From positions 1 to 33,914 of the forward strand of contig NZ_PGVG01000058.1 in assembly GCF_002795245.1 (NCBI RefSeq): a stretch of DNA of 33,914 nt. Reading direction: 5' to 3'. A model generated the notes under the pieces. That model did no database searches, had not been told where the DNA came from, and saw nothing but the letters and a program-made list of their open reading frames with translations. Of the stretch, positions 23,768 through 32,203 are shown one piece after another. Numbering within the stretch: position 1 is the stretch's first letter; each line of letters starts with the position of its first letter. A program made the translations under genes and the position numbers. This stretch comes from Bradyrhizobium forestalis. Its GTDB lineage: Bacteria; Pseudomonadota; Alphaproteobacteria; Rhizobiales; Xanthobacteraceae.

Positions 23768-24607
23768 ATGACCGCGCCAAGAACTCCCGCAGCCTGTCTG
23801 ATCGGATGGCCGGCGGCGCATTCGCGCTCGCCGCTGATTCATCATTACTGGCTGCGCACGCTCGGAATCGAGGGCGGCTACGTCATCGAGGCGGTTCCTC
23901 CCGAGGACCTGCGCGACTTCGTGCTGCGGCTGTCGCTGCGCGGCTTCGTCGGTGCCAACGTCACCATCCCGCACAAGGAAGCCGTGCTGGCGCTGTCGAC
24001 GCCTGATGCGCGCGCCAGGGCCGTCGGGGCCGCCAACACGCTGTGGTTCGCGGACGGCGAGCTGCGCGCGACCAACACCGATGTCGAAGGCTTCATCAAC
24101 AATCTCGACGCCAGCGCGCCCGGCTGGGACGCGGCCGAGGAAGCGCTGGTGCTCGGTGCCGGCGGCTCCTCGCGCGCGGTCGTGTTCGGCCTGCTCGAGC
24201 GCGGCATCAAGTGCGTGCATGTTGCCAATCGCACGATCGCGCGGGCCGAGACGCTGGCCAAGCAGTTCGGGCCGAACGTGCGTCCGCTGCCGTGGGACGC
24301 GATCGGCGATGTGCTGCCGCAGGCAAGACTTCTCGTGAACACGACCTCGCTCGGCATGCACGGCCAGCCGTCACTCGATGTTGATGTCGCACGCCTGCCG
24401 CAAGCGGCTGTCGTCGCCGACCTCGTCTATGTTCCCTTGGTGACGCCGCTGCTCGCCGCAGCGACGGCGCGAGGCCTGAAGACCGCCGACGGGCTCGGCA
24501 TGCTGCTGCATCAGGCGGTGCGCGGCTTCGAGCTGTGGTTCGGTCGGCGGCCTGAGGTCACGGCCGAGCTGCGCGCATTGGTCGAGGCCGATCTCACAAA
24601 GACTTGA
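23768..24607 (+). CDS. aroE: shikimate dehydrogenase
   Basis: A 279-residue NADP-dependent enzyme that reduces 3-dehydroshikimate to shikimate in the chorismate pathway. Ser19 and Ser21 (SRSP) bind the carboxylate; Lys70 in NVTIPHKE and Asp105 in TNTDVEGF form the catalytic pair; Asn90 (GAANT) contacts substrate; GAGGSSRA (130-137) is the Rossmann loop; NRT (154-156) is typical of NADP binding; GLGMLLHQA near the C-terminus supplies the substrate Gln. All key residues are present, so it should be active. GAGGGAAAG precedes the ATG. It stands 65 bases after SulP. The main rhizobial aroE usually sits with coaE/dnaQ/maf, so this may be a second copy (inference). Confidence 0.93.
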   Translation: MTAPRTPAACLIGWPAAHSRSPLIHHYWLRTLGIEGGYVIEAVPPEDLRDFVLRLSLRGFVGANVTIPHKEAVLALSTPDARARAVGAANTLWFADGELRATNTDVEGFINNLDASAPGWDAAEEALVLGAGGSSRAVVFGLLERGIKCVHVANRTIARAETLAKQFGPNVRPLPWDAIGDVLPQARLLVNTTSLGMHGQPSLDVDVARLPQAAVVADLVYVPLVTPLLAAATARGLKTADGLGMLLHQAVRGFELWFGRRPEVTAELRALVEADLTKT

Positions 24608-24672
24608 GAGGGTAACGGCGAATAGCACACCACCTCCGGAGTTCTATCCCCGTGGGACAATCGGAGACCGTC

Positions 24673-25299
24673 ATGACTATTCAACGTACAACCTTGATCC
24701 GTCCGCTCGCCGCCGTCGCAATGGTAACCGTCTCGACCTTCGCGGCCCTCGCGCAGAAGGCGCCGGTGCCGACGCGCGTGCGCGGCACCATCGAAAGCGT
24801 CAATGGCGACACCATGCAGGTCAAGTCGCGCAGCGGTGAAGAGGTCAAGCTTCACCTCGCCTCTGACGTGAACGTGTCAGGCATTACCAAGATTTCACTC
24901 GCCGACATCAAGCCGGGTTCGTTCGTCGGCGCGACCACCGTGCCGGGACCGGACGGCAGCCAGAACGCCGTCGAGGTGCACGTGTTTCCGGAAGATATGC
25001 GCGGCACCGGCGAAGGCTCGCGGCCCTGGGACCTCAAGCCCAACTCGAGCATGACCAATGCGACGGTGGCCGAGAGCGTGGTCGGCAATGACGGTCACAC
25101 GCTGCTGGTCAAGTACAGGGACGGCGAGAAGAAGGTGTTCGTCGCCGACAACACGCCGGTGGTGACCTTCGTGCCCGGCGACAAGTCCGACCTGAAGACC
25201 GGCGCGAAAGTCATCGCCTTCATGAAGCAATTGCCGGACGGCTCGTTCGAGGCCAATCGCGTCAGCGTCGGCCGCGACGGCCTGACGCCGCCGATGTGA
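24673..25299 (+). CDS. exported protein, DUF5666-like
   Basis: A 208-residue protein with a signal peptide (RRs absent; MTIQRTTLIRPLAAVAMVTV...ALA, cleavage near 27). The mature part looks like repeated beta-rich OB-like units: RGTIESVNGDTMQVKSRSGEEVKLHL, then ITKISLADIKPGSFVGATTVPGPDGSQNAVEVHVFPEDMRGTGEG, then a second half with TLLVKYRDGEKKVFVADNTPVVTFVPGDKSDLKTGAKVIAF. The IKPGxFVGATT and DLKxGxKV motifs match the DUF5666 type of periplasmic proteins; function unknown. GGAGA six bases before the ATG at 24673 decides against the GTG at 24652. Downstream is a large palindromic repeat. Confidence 0.82.
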   Translation: MTIQRTTLIRPLAAVAMVTVSTFAALAQKAPVPTRVRGTIESVNGDTMQVKSRSGEEVKLHLASDVNVSGITKISLADIKPGSFVGATTVPGPDGSQNAVEVHVFPEDMRGTGEGSRPWDLKPNSSMTNATVAESVVGNDGHTLLVKYRDGEKKVFVADNTPVVTFVPGDKSDLKTGAKVIAFMKQLPDGSFEANRVSVGRDGLTPPM

Positions 25300-25336
25300 G
25301 GAGGCGGCAAGTGTAGCGCGCAACTGCCGCCACATT

Positions 25337-25504
25337 CTCCGCTGTCGTCCCGGACAAGCGTCAGCGCAGATCCGGGACCCATAATCACAGGATGAAGTTT
25401 GGTGAAGGCTGATAACTCCGAGTCCCCGTAGCCACGCCTGCCTGTGGCTATGGGTCCCGGATCGGCGCGCGCTTGAGGCGCGCTTGTCCGGGACGACAGC
25501 GGAG
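25337..25504. repeat. 168-bp composite palindrome
   Basis: Outer arms 25337-25360 and 25481-25504 are perfect 24-base inverted copies (CTCCGCTGTCGTCCCGGACA...). Inner arms GATCCGGGACCCATA (25369-) and TATGGGTCCCGGATC (25449-25463) are also inverted. The central ~65 bases are single-copy. It fills the 256-base gap between the exported-protein gene and the convergent lldD; no gene is seen there. Confidence 0.9.
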
Positions 25505-25555
25505 TTTAAGGCAACGGCTCTCGATCGCGTCGCGAGACGGCACTGCCGCTATGCT

Positions 25556-26692
25556 TCACACCGCAATCACGTGATCGTCGATCTCGTCGATCCGGTTGAC
25601 GCCGCACAGGCCCATGGTGGTGAGCAGCTCCTTCTGGATGATGTCGATCGCCTTGGCGACGCCGGCCTGGCCGCCGGCACCAAGGCCATAGGCATAGGCG
25701 CGGCCGATCATGCAGGATTTTGCGCCGAGCGCCAGCGCGCGCATCACGTCCTGGCCGGAGCGGATGCCGCCGTCGAACATGATCTCCATCTTGTCACCGA
25801 CTGCATCGGCGATCTCGGGCAGCACCTCGATCGAGGACGGCGCGCCGTCGAGCTGGCGGCCGCCGTGGTTGGAGACGACGAGGGCCTGCGCACCGGTCTT
25901 GGCGGCTTCCTCGGCGTCCTCGACGTCGAGGATGCCCTTGATGATGAGCTTGCCTGGCCAGATGCTGCGGACCCACTCGACGTCCTTCCAGTTCAAGGAG
26001 GTGTCGAACTGCGACGCCGTCCATTCGGCGAGGCGGTTGAGATCCTCGGTGTTCTTCACGTGACCTGCGATGTTGCCGAAGGTGCGGCGCTTGCCCTGCA
26101 GCACGCCGGAGACCCAGGCCGGCTTGCTGGCAAAATCCAGGAGCTTCGACAGCGACCACTCGGGCGGCACCGTCATGCCGTTCTTGATGTCGGCATGGCG
26201 CTGGCCGATCACCTGCAAGTCGACGGTGAGCACCAGCGCGCTGCACTTCGCCGCCATCGCGCGCTGGATCAGGTCCTTGATGAAGCCGCGGTCCTTCATC
26301 ACGTAGAGCTGGAACCAGAACGGCTTCTCGACATTGGCGGCGATGTCCTCGATCGAGCAGATCGACATTGTCGACTGCGTGAACGGGATACCGGCGGCCT
26401 GCGCCGCGCGGCAGGCGTAAATTTCGCCGTCGCCGTGCTGCATGCCGAGCAGGCCGACCGGCGCGAGGATCAGCGGCATGGTCGAGGGCTCGCCGAGGAT
26501 CATGGTCGAGGTATCGCGCTTGGAGACGTCGACCAGGATGCGCTGGCGGAACTTGATCGCCTGCATGTCCTCGCGGTTGGCGCGCAGCGTTTCCTCGGCA
26601 TAGGAGCCGCGGTCGCAATAGTCGAAGAACGCCTTCGGCACGCGGCGCTTATGCAGTGTGCGAAGATCGTCGATACAGGTGATGTGCTTCAT
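25556..26692 (-). CDS. lldD: FMN-dependent L-lactate dehydrogenase
   Basis: A 378-residue flavoenzyme of the alpha-hydroxy-acid oxidase family that oxidises L-lactate to pyruvate, usually feeding the quinone pool at the membrane. Catalytic and FMN residues line up with glycolate oxidase and E. coli LldD: Tyr25, Tyr130 (FQLY), Asp158 (TVD), Lys252, His276 and Arg279 in SNHGGRQLDG, and the phosphate-binding DGGIRSGQDV (308-317) and GRAYAYGL. The start at 26692 (MKHITCIDDL) matches the family; the longer reading to 26749 adds an unlike-family leader. GGGGAAA precedes it. Other members use mandelate or glycolate, so lactate is the most likely but not proven substrate. No lactate permease or lldR lies beside it. 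Confidence 0.92.
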   Translation of the reverse strand: MKHITCIDDLRTLHKRRVPKAFFDYCDRGSYAEETLRANREDMQAIKFRQRILVDVSKRDTSTMILGEPSTMPLILAPVGLLGMQHGDGEIYACRAAQAAGIPFTQSTMSICSIEDIAANVEKPFWFQLYVMKDRGFIKDLIQRAMAAKCSALVLTVDLQVIGQRHADIKNGMTVPPEWSLSKLLDFASKPAWVSGVLQGKRRTFGNIAGHVKNTEDLNRLAEWTASQFDTSLNWKDVEWVRSIWPGKLIIKGILDVEDAEEAAKTGAQALVVSNHGGRQLDGAPSSIEVLPEIADAVGDKMEIMFDGGIRSGQDVMRALALGAKSCMIGRAYAYGLGAGGQAGVAKAIDIIQKELLTTMGLCGVNRIDEIDDHVIAV

Positions 26693-26795
26693 GTCGTTTC
26701 CCCGGCCCGTCTTACGTGGAAGTCTTGCATCGGAAGATTTCGGGGTCATCTAGCATGGTTGGATGCACAGCCAAATCGTTTGAGAGGAGGGCGCC

Positions 26796-26963
26796 ATGAC
26801 GAGGCCGCACGCCAGACCGACGCCGGAAGAGATCAAGGAGAAGAAGGATCTCGACGAAGCGCTGGAAGAAGGCCTGGAGGAGACTTTTCCGGGCTCCGAT
26901 CCCGTCAACGTCACCCAGCCGCCGCCGAGCCGCGGCGACGGCCATGTCAAGCGCTCGGATTAG
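26796..26963 (+). CDS. 55-residue acidic protein with FPGSDP motif
   Basis: A short reading frame with a strong AGGAGG five bases before the ATG, divergent from lldD. Residues 10-30 are a highly charged helix (EEIKEKKDLDEALEEGLEET), then FPGSDPVNVTQP, then a basic tail (PPSRGDGHVKRSD). The E..FPxSDP motif is widespread in small alphaproteobacterial hypothetical proteins. Likely soluble and cytosolic; function unknown. Confidence 0.75.
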   Translation: MTRPHARPTPEEIKEKKDLDEALEEGLEETFPGSDPVNVTQPPPSRGDGHVKRSD

Positions 26964-27183
26964 AGGCGGGTTCCAGCCGGTTCCGCCGCCTCGGCAGGAA
27001 CTATAAGGTTAACAAGGCGTTATACGGCCCACGCCGCGCCTGGTTCCGTAACGATTTATCACATTTTTTGAAGCCAACTTGCCCGCATTGGCTTTATATA
27101 GACCCAGCACATCAGGGATGCGGGGCCCGTTCGGGCAGCCCGTGGTTGTAGAGGGGATCCCTGGTTGTTGCCTGGGGGACCAA

Positions 27184-28527
27184 ATGAGTCGCAAATATTT
27201 CGGGACGGACGGGATCCGAGGCCGCGCCAACGGGCTGATCACGCCGGAGCTCGCGCTCAAGGTCGGCCAGGCCGCGGGTCTTGCGTTCCAGCGCGGCGAC
27301 CACCGCCACCGGGTCGTGATCGGCAAGGACACCCGCCTGTCCGGCTACATGATCGAATACGCGATGGTCGCGGGCTTCACCTCGGTTGGCATGGACGTGC
27401 TGCTGGTCGGCCCGATGCCGACGCCGGCGGTGGCGATGCTGACCAAGTCGATGCGCGCCGATCTCGGCGTGATGATCTCGGCCTCGCACAATCTGTTCGA
27501 GGACAACGGCATCAAGCTGTTCGGCCCGCAGGGCTTCAAGCTTTCCGACGACGTCGAGAGGCAGATCGAGCAGCTGCTCGACGAATCTCTCGACAGGCGG
27601 CGGGCGCAGAGCGCGAGCCGCGGCCGCGCCCGCCGTATCGACGGCGTGCACGACCGCTACATCGAATTCGCCAAGCGCACGCTGCCGCGCGATCTGTCGC
27701 TCGATGGCCTGCGCGTCGTGGTCGATTGCGCCAATGGCGCCGCCTACAAGGTGGTGCCTGAAGCGCTGTGGGAGCTGGGTGCCGACGTGGTGCCGATCGG
27801 CGTCGAGCCCGACGGCTTCAACATCAACAAGGAATGCGGCTCGACCTCGCCCGAAGCGCTGTCGAAGAAGGTGCGCGAGATGCGCGCCGACATCGGCATC
27901 GCGCTGGATGGCGATGCGGATCGCGTCATCCTCGTCGACGAGCGCGGCCACCTCGTCGACGGCGACCAGCTGCTCGCGGGGATCGCGCAGAGCTGGAAGG
28001 AAGACGGCCGGCTGTCGCGGCCGGGCATCGTCGCCACCGTGATGTCCAATCTCGGCCTCGAACGCTTCCTGCAAGGGCAGGGACTCGAGCTGGTGCGCAC
28101 GCCGGTCGGCGACCGCTACGTGCTCGAACAGATGCTGAGCGGCGGCTACAATCTCGGCGGCGAGCAGTCCGGCCACATCATCCTGTCCGACTACGCCACC
28201 ACCGGCGACGGCTTCGTTGCGGCGTTGCAGGTGCTGGCCGTGGTGCAGAAGCTGCGCCGGCCCGTGTCCGAGGTCTGCCATCGCTTCGATCCGCTGCCGC
28301 AGATCCTCAAGAACGTCCGCCACAAGGGCGGCAAGCCGCTCGACGATTCCGACGTCAAGTCGGCGATCTCCGACGGCGAGAAGCGCCTCAATGGCCACGG
28401 CCGCCTCCTGATCCGCTCCTCCGGCACCGAGCCCGTGATCCGCGTCATGGGCGAAGGCGAGGACCGCATTCTGGTCGAGGACGTCGTCGACACCATCGTC
28501 CTGGCGCTGGGGCAAGCCGCGGCCTGA
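27184..28527 (+). CDS. glmM: phosphoglucosamine mutase
   Basis: A 447-residue enzyme converting glucosamine-6-phosphate to glucosamine-1-phosphate, the step before UDP-GlcNAc for peptidoglycan and lipid A. Begins MSRKYFGTDGIRGRANG. Ser101 in ISASHN is the phosphoserine, DGDADR binds Mg2+, GGEQSGH contacts sugar and RSSGTEP binds phosphate. Length is normal. GGGGGACC lies just before the ATG at 27184; the frame is open farther upstream without family similarity. The 220-base gap upstream holds AT-rich promoter-like text (TTTATATA at 27093-27100). In many rhizobia glmM lies with ftsH and folP; here a repeat and an unrelated gene flank it on the 3' side. Confidence 0.97.
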   Translation: MSRKYFGTDGIRGRANGLITPELALKVGQAAGLAFQRGDHRHRVVIGKDTRLSGYMIEYAMVAGFTSVGMDVLLVGPMPTPAVAMLTKSMRADLGVMISASHNLFEDNGIKLFGPQGFKLSDDVERQIEQLLDESLDRRRAQSASRGRARRIDGVHDRYIEFAKRTLPRDLSLDGLRVVVDCANGAAYKVVPEALWELGADVVPIGVEPDGFNINKECGSTSPEALSKKVREMRADIGIALDGDADRVILVDERGHLVDGDQLLAGIAQSWKEDGRLSRPGIVATVMSNLGLERFLQGQGLELVRTPVGDRYVLEQMLSGGYNLGGEQSGHIILSDYATTGDGFVAALQVLAVVQKLRRPVSEVCHRFDPLPQILKNVRHKGGKPLDDSDVKSAISDGEKRLNGHGRLLIRSSGTEPVIRVMGEGEDRILVEDVVDTIVLALGQAAA

Positions 28528-28533
28528 GCTTTT

Positions 28534-28698
28534 CTTACCCTCCCCTGGAGGGGGAGGGTCGATCGCGCGAAGCGCGAGCGGGGTGGGGTGATCTTTCCTC
28601 TCGGGCAGTTTCGCGCGCGGAGAGACCGTCACCCCACCCCGTCTCACATTTCGCTGCGCTCAATGTGAGCCGACCCTCCCCCTCCAGGGGAGGGTAAG
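28534..28698. repeat. palindromic repeat CTTACCCTCCCCT.../...AGGGGAGGGTAAG
   Basis: Left arm (28534-28561) and right arm (28671-28698) are inverted copies; inside lie GGGGTGGGGTGA and TCACCCCACCCC, also inverted. A second copy lies after serC at 33665-33806. It begins seven bases after the glmM stop and may end its transcript. The rest of the gap to 29020 holds no convincing gene. Confidence 0.9.
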
Positions 28699-28921
28699 GG
28701 ACGAGAGGGCTACATCGTGCTCGCCGGCATCAGCTTCTCGCACTTCCTCTTCCTGCCGGAACTGCCACGGCACGTGCATTGACGCACCCGCACTTGCCGC
28801 ATTGCGGCTTCACACATCGTTAGCAAATGCGGCGAGGGCGTCGCATTTGGCGCGGCATTTCTGCAACGCCGGCGCGGCACTCGCGTGTGAGGTGAGGAAA
28901 TATCAACCTTAAAAATTAGGG

Positions 28922-28936
28922 TTAAGTGGCGCTTAA
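28922..28936 (+). promoter_or_regulatory. candidate CtrA binding site
   Basis: TTAA-N7-TTAA (28922-28925 and 28933-28936), the exact full-site spacing of the alphaproteobacterial cell-cycle regulator CtrA, 84 bases upstream of the first outer-membrane-protein start. A third TTAA lies at 28909-28912. The base after the second half-site is A rather than the preferred C. Confidence 0.45.
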
Positions 28937-29020
28937 ACATTTGCTGGCATCGTCCGGGTCGTGAGTTTCCAGAACGTGGGGCGTCTGCATTTTGCCTCAC
29001 CGGCCATAAGGACGAAGCCA

Positions 29021-29851
29021 ATGCGTAGCGTTAAGTCTCTCCTTGCCGCGGGTGCGGCAACCCTGATCTCCCCGATGGCGTTCGCCGCCGACATGCCGAT
29101 CGCCGCGCCCCCTCCCATGTACGCGCCGCCCGCCCCGCCCGCCGACTTCGGCGGCTGGTATCTGCGCGGCGACATCGGCATGACCAATCAGCGCGCCAAG
29201 AGCATCGAGGGCAACGTGGCGCCCGGGTTTACGAAGACGACGGAGGGACTCGGCTTCGACTCGTCCCCGCTGTTTGATCTCGGTGTCGGCTATCGCTTCA
29301 ACAACTGGTTTCGTGCGGACGTGATCGGCCAGTACCGGGGCAAAGCCAATCTGCACGGCAGCGACAACGTCGTTGGACCCGGCTTCGTCGGCGTCAACAA
29401 TTACACCGGCAGCAAGTCCGAGTGGGTCGTCATGGCGAATGCCTATGTCGATCTCGGCACCTGGTGGTGCATCACTCCGTTCATCGGCGCCGGTGTCGGC
29501 GGCTCGTACAACAAGATCAGCAGCTTCCGCGACGACGGCGTGTCGTACAGCCCTGGTCTCAACAACAGCGTCGCTTACTTCGCCGATAACGGTAAGTGGA
29601 ACTTCGCCTGGGCCGCTCACGCCGGTCTCGCCTACAAGGTCAATCCCGGGTTCACCGTCGAACTGGCCTACAGCTACATGAACCTCGGCGACGCGGCGCC
29701 CGGAAACTTCCGGACCTTCGACGGCCTCCAATCGGGTCCGACGTCGATCAAGATCAAGGAGCTCACCTCGCACGACCTGAAGCTCGGCGTGCGCTGGGAT
29801 CTCAACAGTCCGCCGGCCTACATGCCGCCGCCGCTGGTCACCAAGGGCTGA
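29021..29851 (+). CDS. outer-membrane beta-barrel protein, Omp31-like
   Basis: A 276-residue protein. Signal peptide MRSVKSLLAAGAATLISPMAFA, cut before ADMP (23). A Pro-rich linker (PIAAPPPMYAPPAPP) precedes the barrel. About eight amphipathic strands follow, such as GGWYLRGDIGMT, FDLGVGYRFNNWFRADVIGQYRG, WVVMANAYVDLGTWWCITPFIGAGVGGSYN, FAWAAHAGLAYKVNPGFTVELAYSYMNLGD and DLKLGVRWDL. This is the small Omp31/OMP_b-brl type common in rhizobia. AAGGA eight bases before the ATG. Unlike most barrels it ends not in Phe but in a Pro-rich tail (PPAYMPPPLVTKG). A candidate CtrA site lies upstream and a terminator downstream. Confidence 0.88.
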   Translation: MRSVKSLLAAGAATLISPMAFAADMPIAAPPPMYAPPAPPADFGGWYLRGDIGMTNQRAKSIEGNVAPGFTKTTEGLGFDSSPLFDLGVGYRFNNWFRADVIGQYRGKANLHGSDNVVGPGFVGVNNYTGSKSEWVVMANAYVDLGTWWCITPFIGAGVGGSYNKISSFRDDGVSYSPGLNNSVAYFADNGKWNFAWAAHAGLAYKVNPGFTVELAYSYMNLGDAAPGNFRTFDGLQSGPTSIKIKELTSHDLKLGVRWDLNSPPAYMPPPLVTKG

Positions 29852-29879
29852 TCAGCAGGCTGATCGGTTAGGACTTCTT

Positions 29880-29909
29880 AACGGCGCGGGATCATCCCGC
29901 GCCGTTTTG
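29880..29909 (+). terminator. Rho-independent terminator
   Basis: AACGGCGCGGG (29880-29890) pairs with CCCGCGCCGTT (29896-29906) around ATCAT, followed by TTGC. A perfect 11-bp stem 28 bases after the first barrel gene; the T-run is short. Confidence 0.85.
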
Positions 29910-30019
29910 CTTTGCGTATTTTTCATGGCGAGTAGGCGGCGAAGGCGTCCGACGCAACCATTGGTTAAGGTTAACAGGCGATGATCATCGCAACAGTTCG
30001 AGTCCGATGGAGCGTGGTG

Positions 30020-30907
30020 ATGCGTAGGCTGGTGTTGGCAGCGGCGATGTTGGGGACGGTGTCTGCCGCGAACGCGGCCGACATGCCGGATCTGCCCGTG
30101 CTGCGCGGCGGCTTCACCGACGGGTTGTCGAAGACGAGCCGTAATTGGGACGGCTTCTACGCCGGCGGTCACTTCGGCTACACCTCCGACTCATCCGATT
30201 TCGGCCAGAGCGTGGTCGGCCTGACCAACTACATCTTTCGAGACAGCGTGCTTCAGCAGCCGACCTCGACGTGGTCGCTTCTCAGCAAGAACACCGCGCA
30301 GAGCACGAATTTCGGCGGCTTCGTTGGCCGCAACTGGCAATGGTACGACGCGGTGCTCGGCCTCGAAGGTACCTACACCTACTTCAACAACCTCAAGACC
30401 GCGTCGACTGGCTCCAATGCGCTCGACATCATCAACCCGCCTGGCGACACCGTGCCCCCGGGGGCCTTCAACCATTGGAACGTGACTCTGACCGGGTCCG
30501 CGACGGCTCAGGTCAAGGATATGGTCACGTTGCGTGGTCGCATGGGTTGGGATGGCGGTGACTTCATGCCGTACATCTTCGGCGGCGCTGCCATTGGCCG
30601 GATGGATGTTTCCCGTACGGTGTCCAGCAACGTAACGCTGCGTACCGATACGACGACCATCGATGGATTCGGCAACACCGTAATCGTGCCGGGAACGACG
30701 AACCCCGTTCCAGCCCAGTCGCAGACGCAGGGCCAGCACAAGACCAATGCCTTCGTAGCCGGCTGGACCGCCGGCATCGGGCTCGAATATTGCCTGTGGA
30801 ACGGCTTGTTCGCGCGAGTCGAATACGAGTACGTGCAGTTTTCGCCCATCATGAACACCTCGGTGACACTGAACAACGCGCATGTCGGACTTGGCTACAA
30901 GTTTTGA
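30020..30907 (+). CDS. second outer-membrane beta-barrel protein
   Basis: A 295-residue protein. Signal MRRLVLAAAMLGTVSAANA, cut near 19-20 before ADMP. The mature N-terminus (DMPDLPVLRGGF...NWDGFYAGGHFGYTS) is typical of rhizobial outer-membrane barrels, and strands run to the C-terminal HVGLGYKF, whose final Phe is the classical barrel-insertion signal. An inserted Thr/Asn/Pro-rich loop lies near 215-245. TGGAG is seven bases before the ATG. It has its own upstream region, with TTAAGGTTAAC at 29965-29975, and is separated from the first barrel gene by a terminator, so it is probably transcribed separately. Confidence 0.88.
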   Translation: MRRLVLAAAMLGTVSAANAADMPDLPVLRGGFTDGLSKTSRNWDGFYAGGHFGYTSDSSDFGQSVVGLTNYIFRDSVLQQPTSTWSLLSKNTAQSTNFGGFVGRNWQWYDAVLGLEGTYTYFNNLKTASTGSNALDIINPPGDTVPPGAFNHWNVTLTGSATAQVKDMVTLRGRMGWDGGDFMPYIFGGAAIGRMDVSRTVSSNVTLRTDTTTIDGFGNTVIVPGTTNPVPAQSQTQGQHKTNAFVAGWTAGIGLEYCLWNGLFARVEYEYVQFSPIMNTSVTLNNAHVGLGYKF

Positions 30908-30973
30908 GCCTGTCCGGTCTGGTTGACAACTTTCCCGCCTCCTGATGCTCTGTCGCCCGAAAGCGGGGCGGCG

Positions 30974-31564
30974 ATGAAGATCTACGGCGACAGCAATTCC
31001 GGCAATTGTCTCAAGGTGAAGTGGGTCTGCGACAAGCTCGCGGTGCCCTACCAGTGGATCGAGATCGACACGCGCAAGGGCGAGACGCGCACGCCGCAGT
31101 TCCTGAAGATGAACGGCGCCGGCCAGGTGCCGACCGTCGCCTTCGACGACGGCCGCACGCTGGCACAGTCCAACGCCATCATCCGCTATCTCGCCCGCGA
31201 CAGTGCGCTCGTTCCGCGCGACGCTTTTGCGGCGGCCAAGATGGACGAATGGCTGTTTTGGGAGCAGTACAGCCACGAGCCCTATATCGCGGTGTGCCGC
31301 TTCGTCCTCGTCTATCTCGGCAAGGACGCCTCCGAGCTCGATCCTGAAAAGGTCAAGCGCGGCTATGCGGCGCTCGACCGCATGGAGCAGCATCTTGCCG
31401 CCAGCCGCTTCTTCGCCGGCGATGAGGTCTCGCTCGCAGACGTGTCGCTGCTCGCCTATACGCGCCTCGCGCATGAAGGCGGCTTCGATCTCGGCCGCCA
31501 TGGGTCCATCCGCCGCTGGATCGGCGAAGTCGAAGCGTTTCTCGGCCTTTCGCCGGCGCGCTGA
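30974..31564 (+). CDS. glutathione S-transferase
   Basis: A 196-residue GST. Thioredoxin-like domain: MKIYGDSNSGNCLKVKWVCDKL (Ser7/Ser9 near the catalytic position), GAGQVPTVAF (cis-Pro) and LAQSNAIIRYL (Gln-Ser contact). Helical domain: ASRFFAGDEVSLADVSLLAYTRLAHEGGFDL. The ATG at 30974 is the family start; only a weak GGGGCGG ribosome site is seen. It lies 17 bases upstream of the GNAT gene on the same strand, so the two may be co-transcribed. Substrate unknown. Confidence 0.9.
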   Translation: MKIYGDSNSGNCLKVKWVCDKLAVPYQWIEIDTRKGETRTPQFLKMNGAGQVPTVAFDDGRTLAQSNAIIRYLARDSALVPRDAFAAAKMDEWLFWEQYSHEPYIAVCRFVLVYLGKDASELDPEKVKRGYAALDRMEQHLAASRFFAGDEVSLADVSLLAYTRLAHEGGFDLGRHGSIRRWIGEVEAFLGLSPAR

Positions 31565-31581
31565 GTCCGGAGTTGTCTGAC

Positions 31582-32046
31582 ATGAACGCCGAAGCCGTCT
31601 TCATCCGTCCCGCGGGCCGCGAGGACGTCGCCGCGATCGTGGCGATGCTCGCCGACGATCATCTCGGCCGCGCGCGCGAGCGCGTGGAGGATCCGTTGCC
31701 CGCCTCCTATTACGACGCATTCGCGCGGGTCGAGCGCGATTCGAATCTCACGCTTGTGGTTGCCGAGAGCGCGGGCAGGGTGGTCGGCTGCCTGCAACTT
31801 GCGATCCTGCCGGGCATCAGCTCGCAAGGCGGCGTGCGCGGCCTGCTCGAGGACGTTCGCGTTGCCTCCGATTGTCGCAGCCGCGGCATCGGCGAGCAGT
31901 TGGTGCAATGGGCGGTGACAGAGGCCAAGGCGCGCGGCTGCAATCTGGTCGAGCTGCTCACGCATCAGACCCGAATCGATGCGCAGCGTTTCTATAAACG
32001 GCTCGGATTTGCCGCGAGCCATGTGGGCATGACTGTCCGCTTTTGA
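31582..32046 (+). CDS. GNAT family N-acetyltransferase
   Basis: A 154-residue GNAT enzyme. FIRPAGREDVAAIVAMLADDHLG is the N-terminal alpha1 region, LEDVRVASDCRSRGIGEQLVQWAV contains motif A (R-S-R-G-I-G), and THQTRIDAQRFYKRLGFAASHVGM is motif B. The acceptor is unknown. GGAG precedes the ATG at 31582. It starts 17 bases after the GST stop codon. It is distinct from the GNAT at 13451-13906. Confidence 0.9.
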   Translation: MNAEAVFIRPAGREDVAAIVAMLADDHLGRARERVEDPLPASYYDAFARVERDSNLTLVVAESAGRVVGCLQLAILPGISSQGGVRGLLEDVRVASDCRSRGIGEQLVQWAVTEAKARGCNLVELLTHQTRIDAQRFYKRLGFAASHVGMTVRF

Positions 32047-32203
32047 GGCAGCGCTGCACAAGCGTTGCTTGTTCAGCGAAATCGGATCGCGCGTTCGTTC
32101 ATCTTAAGAGCTGATAAACTACCGTCCGTCGTTCACGTGGAAGCGGGAGCGAACGGTGCTACGCAGCGTCGGACACCGGGCTCGGTCGGTTCGGGGATTT
32201 TCG

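Noticed and set aside
21741..23780. 679-codon minus-strand frame over SulP
   Set aside because: Gly/Arg/Asp/Gln-rich shadow of the SulP gene, with no domain.
27009..27023. TTAA-N7-TTAT upstream of glmM as a CtrA site
   Set aside because: One mismatch in the second half-site; too weak by itself.
25484..27151. 555-codon plus-strand frame over lldD and the 55-codon gene
   Set aside because: Antisense shadow of lldD that continues into non-coding sequence; no domain.
27112..28647. 511-codon minus-strand frame over glmM
   Set aside because: Antisense shadow of glmM; starts within a palindromic repeat.
28710..28817. Minus-strand 35-codon Cys/Arg-rich frame (MCEAAMRQ...)
   Set aside because: No ribosome site, no recognised family, and located in a GC-rich gap next to a repeat.
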